A stretch of DNA of 64,000 nucleotides. Origin: Nocardioides lacusdianchii (lineage in GTDB: Bacteria; Actinomycetota; Actinomycetes; Propionibacteriales; Nocardioidaceae). The position numbers and the translations under genes were made by a program. Below the pieces are notes generated by a model. The model did not search any database, was not told the origin of the DNA, and saw only the letters and a program-made list of their open reading frames with translations. The stretch covers positions 328,990 through 392,989 of the forward strand of contig NZ_JADHZD010000003.1 of assembly GCF_020102855.1 (NCBI RefSeq), read 5' to 3'. The number at the start of each line of letters is the position of its first letter. Positions within the stretch are counted from its first letter, which is position 1. Below, one piece after another: positions 53,934 through 62,227 of the stretch.

Positions 53934-54679
53934 GGAGCAAGGAGGTCGCAGCGCTGGCCGGCGTGTCGGTGCGGACGCTGCGGCACTACCACCAGGTCGG
54001 GATCCTTCCCGAGCCGTCACGCGGCTCCAACGGCTACCGCTCCTACGAGCTCTCGCACGTGGCGCGCCTGTTGCGGATCCGCACGCTCGCCGAGCTCGGC
54101 GTACCCCTCGAGCGGATGCCGGGGCTGCTCGACTCGCCCCGGGCCGAGTCCGACGAGGAGCTGCTCGCCGAGCTGGCCGACCAGCTCAGCGAGCGGATCG
54201 CCCACCTTGAGGACCAGCTCCGTCGCGTCGACGAGCTCCGGAGGAGGCGTGCCCGACCCGACCTCACGCCCGTGCTGGCCGAGTTCCTCGAAGCGGTCGG
54301 TGAGGTCGAGGACTCGGACCTCGCCGACGTCGAGCACGACGCCTCGATCCTGGTGGCTCGGCTCTTCGAGGCAGGAGGTGCTGCGGGCGAGCTCCGGGAG
54401 CTCGCCGCCGTGCTGGGCGACGTACGCCGTGACCCCGGGTACGTCGCAGTCGCTTCCCGCTTCGAGTCACTTCCTCCTGATGCGTCCGACGACGAGGTCC
54501 GCGAGGTCGCCGAAGGGTTCACGGCTGTCTTCGGACCGGCGCTCACCCAGCTGATCGACACCTCGATGGGCGGCCGCCTGCGCACCCTGCGTGCCGAGGA
54601 CGTGCCCGCGGTCGAGGCGGATCCACGACTCAACCCTGCCCAGGGCGCCGTCCTGAAGCTCCTCGGCGAGACGCTGTAG
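53930..54679 (+). CDS. MerR-family regulator
   Basis: 249 residues. N-terminal winged HTH (VAALAGVSVRTLRHYHQVGI, NGYRSYELSHVARLLRIRTL), a coiled coil at about 85-105 and a C-terminal domain of about 140 residues (TipAS-like in position). It probably binds the dyad upstream of the exporter gene and activates the operon when a drug-like ligand binds. Confidence 0.9.
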   Translation: MRSKEVAALAGVSVRTLRHYHQVGILPEPSRGSNGYRSYELSHVARLLRIRTLAELGVPLERMPGLLDSPRAESDEELLAELADQLSERIAHLEDQLRRVDELRRRRARPDLTPVLAEFLEAVGEVEDSDLADVEHDASILVARLFEAGGAAGELRELAAVLGDVRRDPGYVAVASRFESLPPDASDDEVREVAEGFTAVFGPALTQLIDTSMGGRLRTLRAEDVPAVEADPRLNPAQGAVLKLLGETL

Positions 54680-54781
54680 TCCGACCACCCGAGTCGGCGG
54701 CAGCTCTATCCACGGGCACGTCCGGAGGTGTAGGCAAGGAGGGCGAGGTCGTCCCCTCGCTCCCCCGGACGAGGAGTTGCC

Positions 54782-55714
54782 GTGGCCGCACTCGAGAGCA
54801 CCCAGCTGCTGACCGAGCTCGAGCCGGTGGTGGAGGACAACCTCAACCGGCACATGGCGATGGCCGACGAGTGGATGCCGCACGAGTACGTCCCGTGGAG
54901 CCTGGGCCGCGACTTCGCCGACCTCGGCGGCGACCCGTGGGAGGTCGCGCAGTCACAGCTCTCCCCCATCGCGCGCACGGCGCTCGAGGTCAACCTGCTC
55001 ACCGAGGACAACCTGCCGAGCTACCACCGCGAGATCGACCGTGCCTTCGGCCGCGACAGCGCGTGGGGCACCTGGGTGAACCGGTGGACCGCCGAGGAGG
55101 GCCGCCACGCCTTCTGCATCCGCGACTACCTCCTCGTCACCCGCGGCGTCGACCCCGTCGAGCTCGAGCGCGCGCGGATGGAGACCATGGAGACCGGCTA
55201 CGAGGCGATGGACAAGTCGCTGCTCAACGTCTGCGCCTACGTGTCGTTCCAGGAGCTCGCCACCCGGGTCTCGCACCGCAACACCGGCCGCTACACCGAG
55301 GAGCCGATCGCCGACAAGCTGCTCGCCCGCGTCGCCAAGGACGAGAACCTCCACATGATCTTCTACCGCAACATCGTCACCGCGGCCCTCGAGCTCACCC
55401 CCAGCCAGACGATGCGCGCGATCACCGAGGAGGTCGTCGGCTTCGAGATGCCCGGCAGCGTCATCCCCGGCTTCTCGCGCAAGGCGGTGCAGATGGCCAA
55501 GGCCGGGATCTACGACCTCCGCATCCACCACGACGACATCGTCGCGCCGCTGCTCCGGCAGTGGGGCGTGTGGGAGCTGGAGGGGCTCGACGCCGACGGC
55601 GAGGCGGCTCGCGACGAGCTCGCGGCCGCGGTCGCCACGCTCGACGGCGAGGCGACGCGCTTCGTCGAGCGGCGGGACGAGGCGGCGGCGAAGAAGGCCG
55701 CGCGTCAGGCCTGA
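54782..55714 (+). CDS. Acyl-ACP desaturase (DesA type)
   Basis: 310 residues. Di-iron ligands: E105-E106-G-R-H109 and E188-N-L-H191, with W-x-x-x motifs of the plant-type soluble desaturase (NRWTAEEGRHAFCIRDYL, VAKDENLHMIFYRN). It inserts a double bond in acyl-ACP or acyl-CoA chains. GAGGAG stands five bases before the GTG at 54782. The 102 bases upstream hold no other feature. Confidence 0.92.
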   Translation: MAALESTQLLTELEPVVEDNLNRHMAMADEWMPHEYVPWSLGRDFADLGGDPWEVAQSQLSPIARTALEVNLLTEDNLPSYHREIDRAFGRDSAWGTWVNRWTAEEGRHAFCIRDYLLVTRGVDPVELERARMETMETGYEAMDKSLLNVCAYVSFQELATRVSHRNTGRYTEEPIADKLLARVAKDENLHMIFYRNIVTAALELTPSQTMRAITEEVVGFEMPGSVIPGFSRKAVQMAKAGIYDLRIHHDDIVAPLLRQWGVWELEGLDADGEAARDELAAAVATLDGEATRFVERRDEAAAKKAARQA

Positions 55715-55732
55715 GCGACGCCTCGCCGTCGG

Positions 55733-58387
55733 TCAGTGGCGGACCTGCAGCACCCCTCGGGCCCCGCGCTCGGCGTCGACCATGACGTGGCTGACGAAGG
55801 GGTAGTCCCCCGGCTCGTCCAGCACCAGCTCGACGAACCCGCCCTGGGCCGGCAGCAGGGGCAGCACCTGCGCACCACCGTCGCGCGCCGGACCGGAGCG
55901 GCTGCCGAGCTGCCACGCCCCCTCGTCGAACACGGTGTCGAACTGCCCACCGACGACGTGGAAGGACGACGCGCGGCTCGGTCCCGCGTCGAGCACCCAG
56001 ATCCGGACCCGCTCGCCGGTGCGGGCGCGCAGCGGCTCGTGCGCGTACTGGTCGGGGTAGCCGTTGAACACCACGGCGTCGGGCTCCTCGGCCGCGACCT
56101 TGTCGAGGTCGGCGACCGCGCCGTCGGCCCCGTGGTACTGCTCCGACTGCACCAGGACGTACTCCCGGTCGACGGGAGGCAGGCCGGGCGGCTCGATCAC
56201 GACGGCGCCGAAGAGCCCGTTGGCGATGTGCGCGGTCATCGGCATCGTGGAGCAGTGATACATCCACACCCCGGCCCGGGTCGCGGTGAAGCGATAGGTC
56301 AGCGACTCCCCGGGCGGGATCGTGCGCATCACGTCGTCGGGCGCGCGCACTCCGGCGTGGAAGTCGATCGAGTGGCCCATCGTCCCGTCGTTCACCAGCG
56401 TGATGACGAACCGGTCGCCGACGCGGCCGCGCAGCACCGGGCCCGGCGCGGTGCCGTTGAACGTCCACACCTCCTGGGTCACCCCCGGCGCCACCTCCGC
56501 CTGCTGCTCGGTGATCCGGAACGTGTGGCGGTGCACGCGCTCCGGGGCCAGCGGCGGCAGGACCGGGTCGTACGCCGCGAAGTCCGGTCCCGGGTCACCC
56601 GCCGAGCTGATCGGCGCCCCGGACGCGTCGTGGCCGTGGTCCTCGTGCCCGGCCGGCTCCACCGTGTCGCCCGCCACGCTCTCTCCGGGTGCGCCGGGTT
56701 CGCCACCGACGACCTCGACGGCGAACGTCATGCCCATCTGCCGGTGCCCGACGACCGAGCACCAGCCGTCGAGGTCGCGACCGACGACGCCGACGTCCAG
56801 CACGGCCTCCTCCCCCGGCGCGATGCGGCCGGTGTCGGCGCCGGTCTCCAGCACCAGGTCGTGGACGTCGCCCGCACTCTCGTTGCGCAAGGTGATCACC
56901 AGCCGGTCACCGGCGGCCACCTCGACGCGGTCGGGGGTGAAGCGCATCTCGCCGGCCACTACGTCGACCTCGACGGTGCGGCCCGTGGGCGCGACACCGG
57001 CGTCCGCCGAGCTGGCCCGGCCCAGTGCGGCCGGGTCGACGGCGCCGCCGACGGCCACCGCCAGCACGGCGAGCGCCACCCCGACGGCGGCCAGCCCGGT
57101 GTTCTGCCCACGCGGTCGTTCGGCGGCGGCCGAGGCCGGCGTACCCCTGTGCCGGCTCCGCACGGCGAGCAGCAGCAGCGGGACGAAGCTCGCCAGGGCT
57201 CCGAGGACGAGCACCGACGCCACGACGCGTACGACGCTCGGGACGGGCAGGAGACACCAGAGCAGGCCCACGTTGGCGAGGGCCACCCGCAGCGCCCCGG
57301 CCGAGTCGAGCGCCCGGTTGGCGGCGCGTACGGACGCCGGGCCCCCGCCGAGCACGACCGGCACGAGGTAGGAGAGGGCGCCGAGCAGCACCTGGGCGAC
57401 GAACCCGGCGGCCAGGAAGGGCGCTGCGTCGTGCAGAGCCGCGGACACGTCGCCCCACGTGCCACCGAACGCGACCCGCACCGACACCCAGGCGAGCATC
57501 GCCGCCAGCCACAGCACGCCCGCGCCGACCGACCAGGTGGGGAAGCTGCCCGGCGGCTTCACCCGCGCCGCGTCCACCATCGGACGGGCCAGGACCAGGA
57601 CACCGGCGAGGTAGGTCACCAGGCCGGCCGCGACGACGCGGGGCTGGTCCGCCCACGCGGCGGCCGCGACCAGGGCGATCCCCGCGACCAGCACGGGCAG
57701 CGCGGCGCGCGACGCCTTCTCCGCACCCTCGGCCAGGCGCGTACGCAGCATCGTCGGCCACAGCGTGACGAGGGTGCCCAGCACAGTGAGGCCCACCCAA
57801 CCGAGCACGTTGATGCCGGCGTGGGCGATGCGCACGCGCGCGTCGAGGGGATCGGTCAGCCCGCGGGCGAGCCACACGCCCAGCGTGGCGCCGACCGGGA
57901 GCAGGGCACCCGCGGCCAGGTAGTAGTGGACCGTCGGCGCGAAGCGTGAGCGGAACCTGCCGCGCAGGCCCTGCGCCAGGGACGCCAGGTGCCACATGAC
58001 GGCCAGCGCCACGGCCACCGCGCCGGCCAGGACGAGGAGCCACCCGTCGAGGGCCACCCCGATCGTGACCGCGACCGCGCCGAGGTCGAAGGTCGCCAGA
58101 CGGATCGACTGCTCGCGCCGCGGCGTCGCTGGTCCGCGCAGCAGGGTGTCCGCGAAGTAGCGGCTCCACACGAGGATCGCGTGGCCGGCGGCACCGAGCA
58201 GCAGCAGGTGGAGCAGCAACCAGCGCGGCTCCGGCACCCACTGGTGCACGAGCGCCACGCCCACGGCCGCCAGCAGCCAGCCCACGACCGGCAGGTCCCG
58301 GATGGGCCAGAAGCCGCGGGTGCCGGCGGCCGGTGCGTCCGAGCGGTTCGCAGGAGGGGACGAGGACGGGGACTGGAGGGTGGTCAT
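55733..58387 (-). CDS. nirK: Membrane-fused copper nitrite reductase
   Basis: 884 residues in three parts. About 1-415: ten or more membrane segments with RIAHAGINVLGWVGLTVLGT and HYYLAAGALLPVG, an NnrS/heme-copper-oxidase-like region. About 440-560: a cupredoxin with type 1 copper Cys, His and Met in WCSVVGHRQMGM. About 590-884: two-domain NirK with VNDGTMGHSIDFHAG (type 2 site), VWMYHCSTMPMTAHIANGLFG (type 1 site) and FHVVGGQFDTVF. It reduces nitrite to NO; the added cupredoxin probably delivers electrons. Four-base overlap with the upstream gene. Confidence 0.9.
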   Translation of the reverse strand: MTTLQSPSSSPPANRSDAPAAGTRGFWPIRDLPVVGWLLAAVGVALVHQWVPEPRWLLLHLLLLGAAGHAILVWSRYFADTLLRGPATPRREQSIRLATFDLGAVAVTIGVALDGWLLVLAGAVAVALAVMWHLASLAQGLRGRFRSRFAPTVHYYLAAGALLPVGATLGVWLARGLTDPLDARVRIAHAGINVLGWVGLTVLGTLVTLWPTMLRTRLAEGAEKASRAALPVLVAGIALVAAAAWADQPRVVAAGLVTYLAGVLVLARPMVDAARVKPPGSFPTWSVGAGVLWLAAMLAWVSVRVAFGGTWGDVSAALHDAAPFLAAGFVAQVLLGALSYLVPVVLGGGPASVRAANRALDSAGALRVALANVGLLWCLLPVPSVVRVVASVLVLGALASFVPLLLLAVRSRHRGTPASAAAERPRGQNTGLAAVGVALAVLAVAVGGAVDPAALGRASSADAGVAPTGRTVEVDVVAGEMRFTPDRVEVAAGDRLVITLRNESAGDVHDLVLETGADTGRIAPGEEAVLDVGVVGRDLDGWCSVVGHRQMGMTFAVEVVGGEPGAPGESVAGDTVEPAGHEDHGHDASGAPISSAGDPGPDFAAYDPVLPPLAPERVHRHTFRITEQQAEVAPGVTQEVWTFNGTAPGPVLRGRVGDRFVITLVNDGTMGHSIDFHAGVRAPDDVMRTIPPGESLTYRFTATRAGVWMYHCSTMPMTAHIANGLFGAVVIEPPGLPPVDREYVLVQSEQYHGADGAVADLDKVAAEEPDAVVFNGYPDQYAHEPLRARTGERVRIWVLDAGPSRASSFHVVGGQFDTVFDEGAWQLGSRSGPARDGGAQVLPLLPAQGGFVELVLDEPGDYPFVSHVMVDAERGARGVLQVRH

Positions 58388-59505
58388 CGCGCGACCTCCG
58401 GTGTGCGTCCGGCGGGACGGGCAGTGCGTGGCGCGGGGCCGATCACGACGCTGGTCCCCGCGACGGCGAAGAAGAGCAGGAGCGCGACCGCATTGCCGGC
58501 GCCACCGACCTCGCGCGCCAAGTCGCTCCCGAGGGCGTCGCCGCCCCACAGGCGCAGGACGAGGGAGGCCTGGAGCAGGACCCACGGTGCCCACATGGCC
58601 GTTCGGTAGGGCAGCGGCACCCGCGTCACCGCCGGGAGGATCGAGGGGGCGTGCGCCATGATCATCGAGATCGTGAAGCCGAGGAAGACCGCGTGCACCA
58701 GAGCGTCGTACGCCGCTCCGTCGGCCGGCTGCCCGGCGACCAGCAGGACGCCTCCCGCCACGGCCAGCCACGCCTGGCCGGCGAGCATGCAGGCGGCGGC
58801 GAACCGCGGGAGCCCGGTGCCGCGCAGCGTCCGCCTCGCGACGTCGTACGACACCAGCCAGGCGACGAGCAGGAGGAGCACCATCCCGAGGACGCTGCCC
58901 CCGACGACCGGCCACATCGTCGCGACCGGGACGCCCACGGTGACGGCGAGGCCCAGCAGCACCAGCGAGGTCCCCGCGCCCGCAGGCATCGCCAGCCGGG
59001 CCAGCTCGAGCCGCTCACCGGCGATCGTCAGCACGACGAAGCCGGCCAGCCACGGCAGCACGAGCGGCACGCCGGCGCCGCCGAGGACGAGCACGGTGCT
59101 GCCGAGCGCGAGGACGGCGCCGAGCGCGGAGACCAGGACGGCGTCGTCGCGCTGCCGGCGCCACAGCGGGACGTAGACCGCGCACAGCGTCGCGGTGCCG
59201 GCGACCAGGAGCAGGTGACCGAGCCGGTCGGCTCCGGGCACGAGCAGCAGGAGGGCGCCGGAGCCCAGGGAGGTCGGGGCGGCGTAGCCCCAGGCCTCGC
59301 CGAGCGCGACCGCGCGCTCCAGGGCGATGAGCGTGCCCACGAAGCCGAGGACCATCAGCAGCCCGTGGGCCTCGCCCACCCGGCCCGTCGACACCGGCGC
59401 CCACACGCCCAGGAGCGTGAGGCCCGCGTCGGTGCCGACGACCATCGCGATGCCTGCCGGGACCGCCAGCAGCGCGCGTGGCGCCGGCGTACGCCGCCCG
59501 CTCAC
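58384..59505 (-). CDS. NnrS-like multi-pass membrane protein
   Basis: 373 residues, about twelve membrane segments. GEAHGLLMVLGFVGTLIALE and VHAVFLGFTISMIMAHAPSI, then LPYRTAMWAPWVLLQASLVL, resemble NnrS-family heme and copper proteins linked to NO tolerance. GTG start overlaps the upstream regulator stop and its own stop overlaps nirK by four bases, so regulator, NnrS-like and nirK form one operon. Confidence 0.82.
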   Translation of the reverse strand: MSGRRTPAPRALLAVPAGIAMVVGTDAGLTLLGVWAPVSTGRVGEAHGLLMVLGFVGTLIALERAVALGEAWGYAAPTSLGSGALLLLVPGADRLGHLLLVAGTATLCAVYVPLWRRQRDDAVLVSALGAVLALGSTVLVLGGAGVPLVLPWLAGFVVLTIAGERLELARLAMPAGAGTSLVLLGLAVTVGVPVATMWPVVGGSVLGMVLLLLVAWLVSYDVARRTLRGTGLPRFAAACMLAGQAWLAVAGGVLLVAGQPADGAAYDALVHAVFLGFTISMIMAHAPSILPAVTRVPLPYRTAMWAPWVLLQASLVLRLWGGDALGSDLAREVGGAGNAVALLLFFAVAGTSVVIGPAPRTARPAGRTPEVAR

Positions 59506-60119
59506 GGGAGGCCGACCCCGCAGCCCAACGTGTCGGGGCGCGGGTGCAGCGTCGCCCCACGTCGACCGAGCACGCCCTCGACGAGCCCCAGGTGCACCGC
59601 ACACACGACTGTGGGGTGCGCGCGCGCCGCCTCCAGGATGGGACAGGCGTTCAGCGTGACCCGATCGCCGTCGTCCTCGGGCGCGAAGCCGGTGTGGGCG
59701 AGAGCCAGCAGCACACGATCGCGGTCGTCCTCGACCGCGCCGAGCTGGGACCGGAGCTGCTCGCCCCAGGCCCGGCCCCCGCGCACGGCCGCGGGGTCCA
59801 GGCTGTGGTCCGTGCCCGTGTCCGGGTCCGCTCCCCGGTCGAGGCCGGAGGCGAGCGCCAGGGCGAGGGCGGCGTACTCCGGCTCGCGGGCGAGATAGCC
59901 CCACGCCGGACGTCCGCGGCCGCCGCTGCGGCTGGCGATGCGGCTGGCGTTCCCGCCCGCCACGAGCGCGTCGAGGTGTCCGCGCAGGGTGTTGGCGTGC
60001 AGGCCGGTGAGGTCCTGCAGCTCGGTCAACGTCACCGCGCGACCCGCCTCGCGCAGAGTGGCCAGCACACGGGCCTGGGCAGCGGTCACACCCTGGTCAT
60101 TTATTTCCACGGGGTTCAT
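59502..60119 (-). CDS. HTH regulator with C-terminal cysteines (SufR/ArsR-like)
   Basis: 205 residues. N-terminal winged HTH (ARVLATLREAGRAVTLTELQ, GLHANTLRGHLDALVAGG). C-terminal CPILEAARAHPTVVCAVHLG and LGCGVGLP give three Cys (C-X13-C-X26-C), similar to the iron-sulfur sensor domain of SufR-like proteins. Divergent from the hemerythrin gene and first in the nirK operon. It probably senses NO or redox state through an Fe-S cluster. Confidence 0.85.
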   Translation of the reverse strand: MNPVEINDQGVTAAQARVLATLREAGRAVTLTELQDLTGLHANTLRGHLDALVAGGNASRIASRSGGRGRPAWGYLAREPEYAALALALASGLDRGADPDTGTDHSLDPAAVRGGRAWGEQLRSQLGAVEDDRDRVLLALAHTGFAPEDDGDRVTLNACPILEAARAHPTVVCAVHLGLVEGVLGRRGATLHPRPDTLGCGVGLP

Positions 60120-60142
60120 TGTAGGTTATTAGCAACCAATCG
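60117..60142. promoter_or_regulatory. Operator-like dyad in the nirK/hemerythrin intergenic region
   Basis: ATTGTAGGTTATTAGCAACCAAT reads as ATTG-GGTT and AACC-AAT arms around ATTAGC in the 35-base gap between divergent starts. Strikingly AT-rich for this genome. Confidence 0.55.
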
Positions 60143-60154
60143 AGGAGGCACCCC

Positions 60155-60931
60155 ATGCCCACCGTCACCATCGCCAGCACCCGCGCCGACGCCGAGGCGG
60201 CCGAGAAGGTCGAGCAGCACCACGCCGAGATGGCCGGCCGGCTCGCCCTGCTCACCTCCGACGTCGTCCGCGCGGCACGCACCGACCGCGCCGGGGCCGC
60301 ACGGCAGGAGCTGCTGTCCTGGCTGCGCGACGACCTCGTGCCGCACGCGACCGCGGAGGAGCAGACGCTCTACCCGGCCGCCGCCGAGATCGCGGAGGCG
60401 CGCCTCCTCGTCGAGGCGATGCTGGCCGAGCACGTCCTCATCCACCGGCTGGTGGGCGACCTCGAGGCCGCGACCGACCCGATCGAGGCCGCCGCCGTCG
60501 CGCGCGCCCTCGAGACGCTCTTCGGCAGCCACCTCGCCAAGGAGAACGACCAGCTCATCCCGACCCTCGTCGCCTCGCCGGACTACTCGGTGGCCGAGAT
60601 GCTCGACGGCATGCACGAGCTCCTCGGCGGCCACGACGCTTCCGTCGCCGCTGCCTCTCCTGCCGCCGGGCACCAGTGCGCGTGCGGCGGTCACGACGAG
60701 GCGGGGCTGCCCGAGCTCGACGTCCGCACCATCCCGCACGCCATCCGCCACGCGACGATCTTCGGCGCGCTGGACGGCCTGCGTCCCGGCACCGGTCTGC
60801 AGCTGGTCGCCGACCACGACCCGCTGCCGCTCCTGGCCCAGCTCGAGCAGCGCGCTCCGGGCGCGTTCGACGTGGCCTACCGCGAGTCGGGCCCCGAGGC
60901 CTGGCGTCTCGAGCTGGTCCGCAAGGCCTGA
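60155..60931 (+). CDS. Hemerythrin-DUF2249 protein
   Basis: 258 residues. Hemerythrin-like four-helix part at about 15-150 (HHAEMAGRLALLTSDVVRAA, LVPHATAEEQTLYP, EHVLIHRLVGDLE, HLAKENDQLIPTL: His and Glu di-iron ligands). A CACGGH linker leads to DUF2249 (DVRTIPHAIRHATIFGALDG, LVADHDPLPLLAQLEQ). This pairing is common next to nitrite and NO genes and likely handles NO or repairs iron centres. GAGGAGG precedes the ATG. Confidence 0.9.
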   Translation: MPTVTIASTRADAEAAEKVEQHHAEMAGRLALLTSDVVRAARTDRAGAARQELLSWLRDDLVPHATAEEQTLYPAAAEIAEARLLVEAMLAEHVLIHRLVGDLEAATDPIEAAAVARALETLFGSHLAKENDQLIPTLVASPDYSVAEMLDGMHELLGGHDASVAAASPAAGHQCACGGHDEAGLPELDVRTIPHAIRHATIFGALDGLRPGTGLQLVADHDPLPLLAQLEQRAPGAFDVAYRESGPEAWRLELVRKA

Positions 60932-60956
60932 GCCTCCTGTCGCCGCGGCGTTGCGC

Positions 60957-60962
60957 GATGAT
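60957..60962 (+). promoter_or_regulatory. Candidate leaderless -10 (GATGAT)
   Basis: GATGAT, six bases, ATG at 60969. Confidence 0.5.
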
Positions 60963-60968
60963 CTCCCC

Positions 60969-61358
60969 ATGACGGAGCGCAACGTCCTCGGCGGCGAGCT
61001 GGACCCGTGCGGCACCGACCCGGTCACCGGGTTCCACCGCGACGGCACGTGCACGGTCGGGTCGCAGGACGTCGGGCTGCACGCCATCTGCGCGGTGATG
61101 ACCGAGGAGTTCCTCGCCCACCAGGCTGCGGTCGGCAACGACCTCTCCACCCCACGGCCGGAGTGGCACTTCCCCGGCCTCGTCCCCGGCGACCGCTGGT
61201 GCGTGGTCGCCCTCCGCTGGCTCCAGGCGTACGACGCCGGAGTGGCCGCGCCGGTCGTGCTGTCCGCGACGTCGGAGCGGGCGCTGGACGTCGTACCCCT
61301 CGAGGTGCTGCGGGCGCACTCCGTCGACGTGCCTCCGGACCTCAGCGGGCTGGAGTGA
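60969..61358 (+). CDS. DUF2237 family protein
   Basis: 129 residues. NVLGGELDPCGTDPVTGFHRDGTC, HAICAVMTEEFLAHQAAVGND and GDRWCVVALRWLQAYDAG are the complete DUF2237 signature, with conserved Cys and Trp. Function unknown. It overlaps the convergent alkyltransferase-like gene by 17 bases. Confidence 0.9.
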   Translation: MTERNVLGGELDPCGTDPVTGFHRDGTCTVGSQDVGLHAICAVMTEEFLAHQAAVGNDLSTPRPEWHFPGLVPGDRWCVVALRWLQAYDAGVAAPVVLSATSERALDVVPLEVLRAHSVDVPPDLSGLE

Positions 61359-61623
61359 CGTCCACGCGGCCGCTGGCGGTGAGCGGCACGCCCTCGGCGC
61401 GAAGGTGCTCCAACGCCGTCCCGTCGTGGCATGTCGCCGGCCGTCCGTCCGCTTGGACGACGCGCCACCACGGGACCGCGTCACCGTGCAGCGCCATCAC
61501 CCGTCCGATCTGACGCGGACCGGCCGTGCCGACGAGGCGGGCGATCGCGCCGTACGTCGTCACCCGGCCCGGCGGCACCTGCTCGGCCAGCGCGAGCACT
61601 GCCTCCACGTAGTCCTCGTCCAT
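61342..61623 (-). CDS. Alkyltransferase-like (MGMT fold) protein without active Cys
   Basis: 93 residues. YGAIARLVGTAGPRQIGRVM keeps the DNA-binding HTH and Arg finger, but the active-site PCHRV is replaced by PWWRV. That is the ATL class, which binds O6-alkylguanine and signals to nucleotide excision repair. ATG 61623 shares a base with the stop of the upstream DUF488 gene. Confidence 0.9.
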   Translation of the reverse strand: MDEDYVEAVLALAEQVPPGRVTTYGAIARLVGTAGPRQIGRVMALHGDAVPWWRVVQADGRPATCHDGTALEHLRAEGVPLTASGRVDVTPAR

Positions 61624-62162
61624 CACGTGTCCGCGGCGTCGTAGCGAAGGAGGCCGTCGACGACGCGCGCGCCGGCCGACGGCTCGTGCGGCGTGGTCTT
61701 CCCGTCGTGGGAGAGATGGGCGACCCCGACCTTCTTCAGCAGGAGCGCGGCGTCGGCGACGATCCGGCGGTGGCAGCGCCACCACACGCTCTCGCTGCAC
61801 ATGACCGCAGTGGTGTCGTGCTCGTCGACGTCAGCGACCAGGTCCTCCAGGGCCGAGAGGAACTCCGGCGTCCGGGTGTGGGCGGCGTACGCCCGGAACG
61901 CCTCGACACGCCACCAGCCGTCGGCGTCGGGATCGGCTTGCTTGTCGCGTCGGCGGCGACCGCCCAGCTGCTCCTCCCAGCGGTAGTGGATGCCGGCCTC
62001 GGGCACCCACTGCGCCAACGCGTCGCTGCTGACATCCGGGTTGTGCCGGCTGCCCGGGAAGCGGCGTACGTCGACGAGCAGCTCGACGCCGGTGTCGGCC
62101 AGGAGCCGCGCCAGGGCGTCGCGGTCCAGTGTGCCGTGCCCCACAGTGAGCAGCCGCCCCAT
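61623..62162 (-). CDS. DUF488 family protein
   Basis: 179 residues. LLTVGHGTLDRDALARLLAD, LVDVRRFPGSRHNPDVSSDA, YRWEEQLGGRRRR and VMCSESVWWRCHRRIVADAA are DUF488 signatures. The CSE-WxCHR motif suggests a nucleic-acid-linked role. Co-transcribed with the ATL gene (TGATG junction). Confidence 0.88.
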   Translation of the reverse strand: MGRLLTVGHGTLDRDALARLLADTGVELLVDVRRFPGSRHNPDVSSDALAQWVPEAGIHYRWEEQLGGRRRRDKQADPDADGWWRVEAFRAYAAHTRTPEFLSALEDLVADVDEHDTTAVMCSESVWWRCHRRIVADAALLLKKVGVAHLSHDGKTTPHEPSAGARVVDGLLRYDAADT

Positions 62163-62227
62163 TCGACTCCTCCTCGGCAGTCGTTGTGGCACCTCGCCTG
62201 CCTCGGTGCGCACCCGGGGAGCCATCT

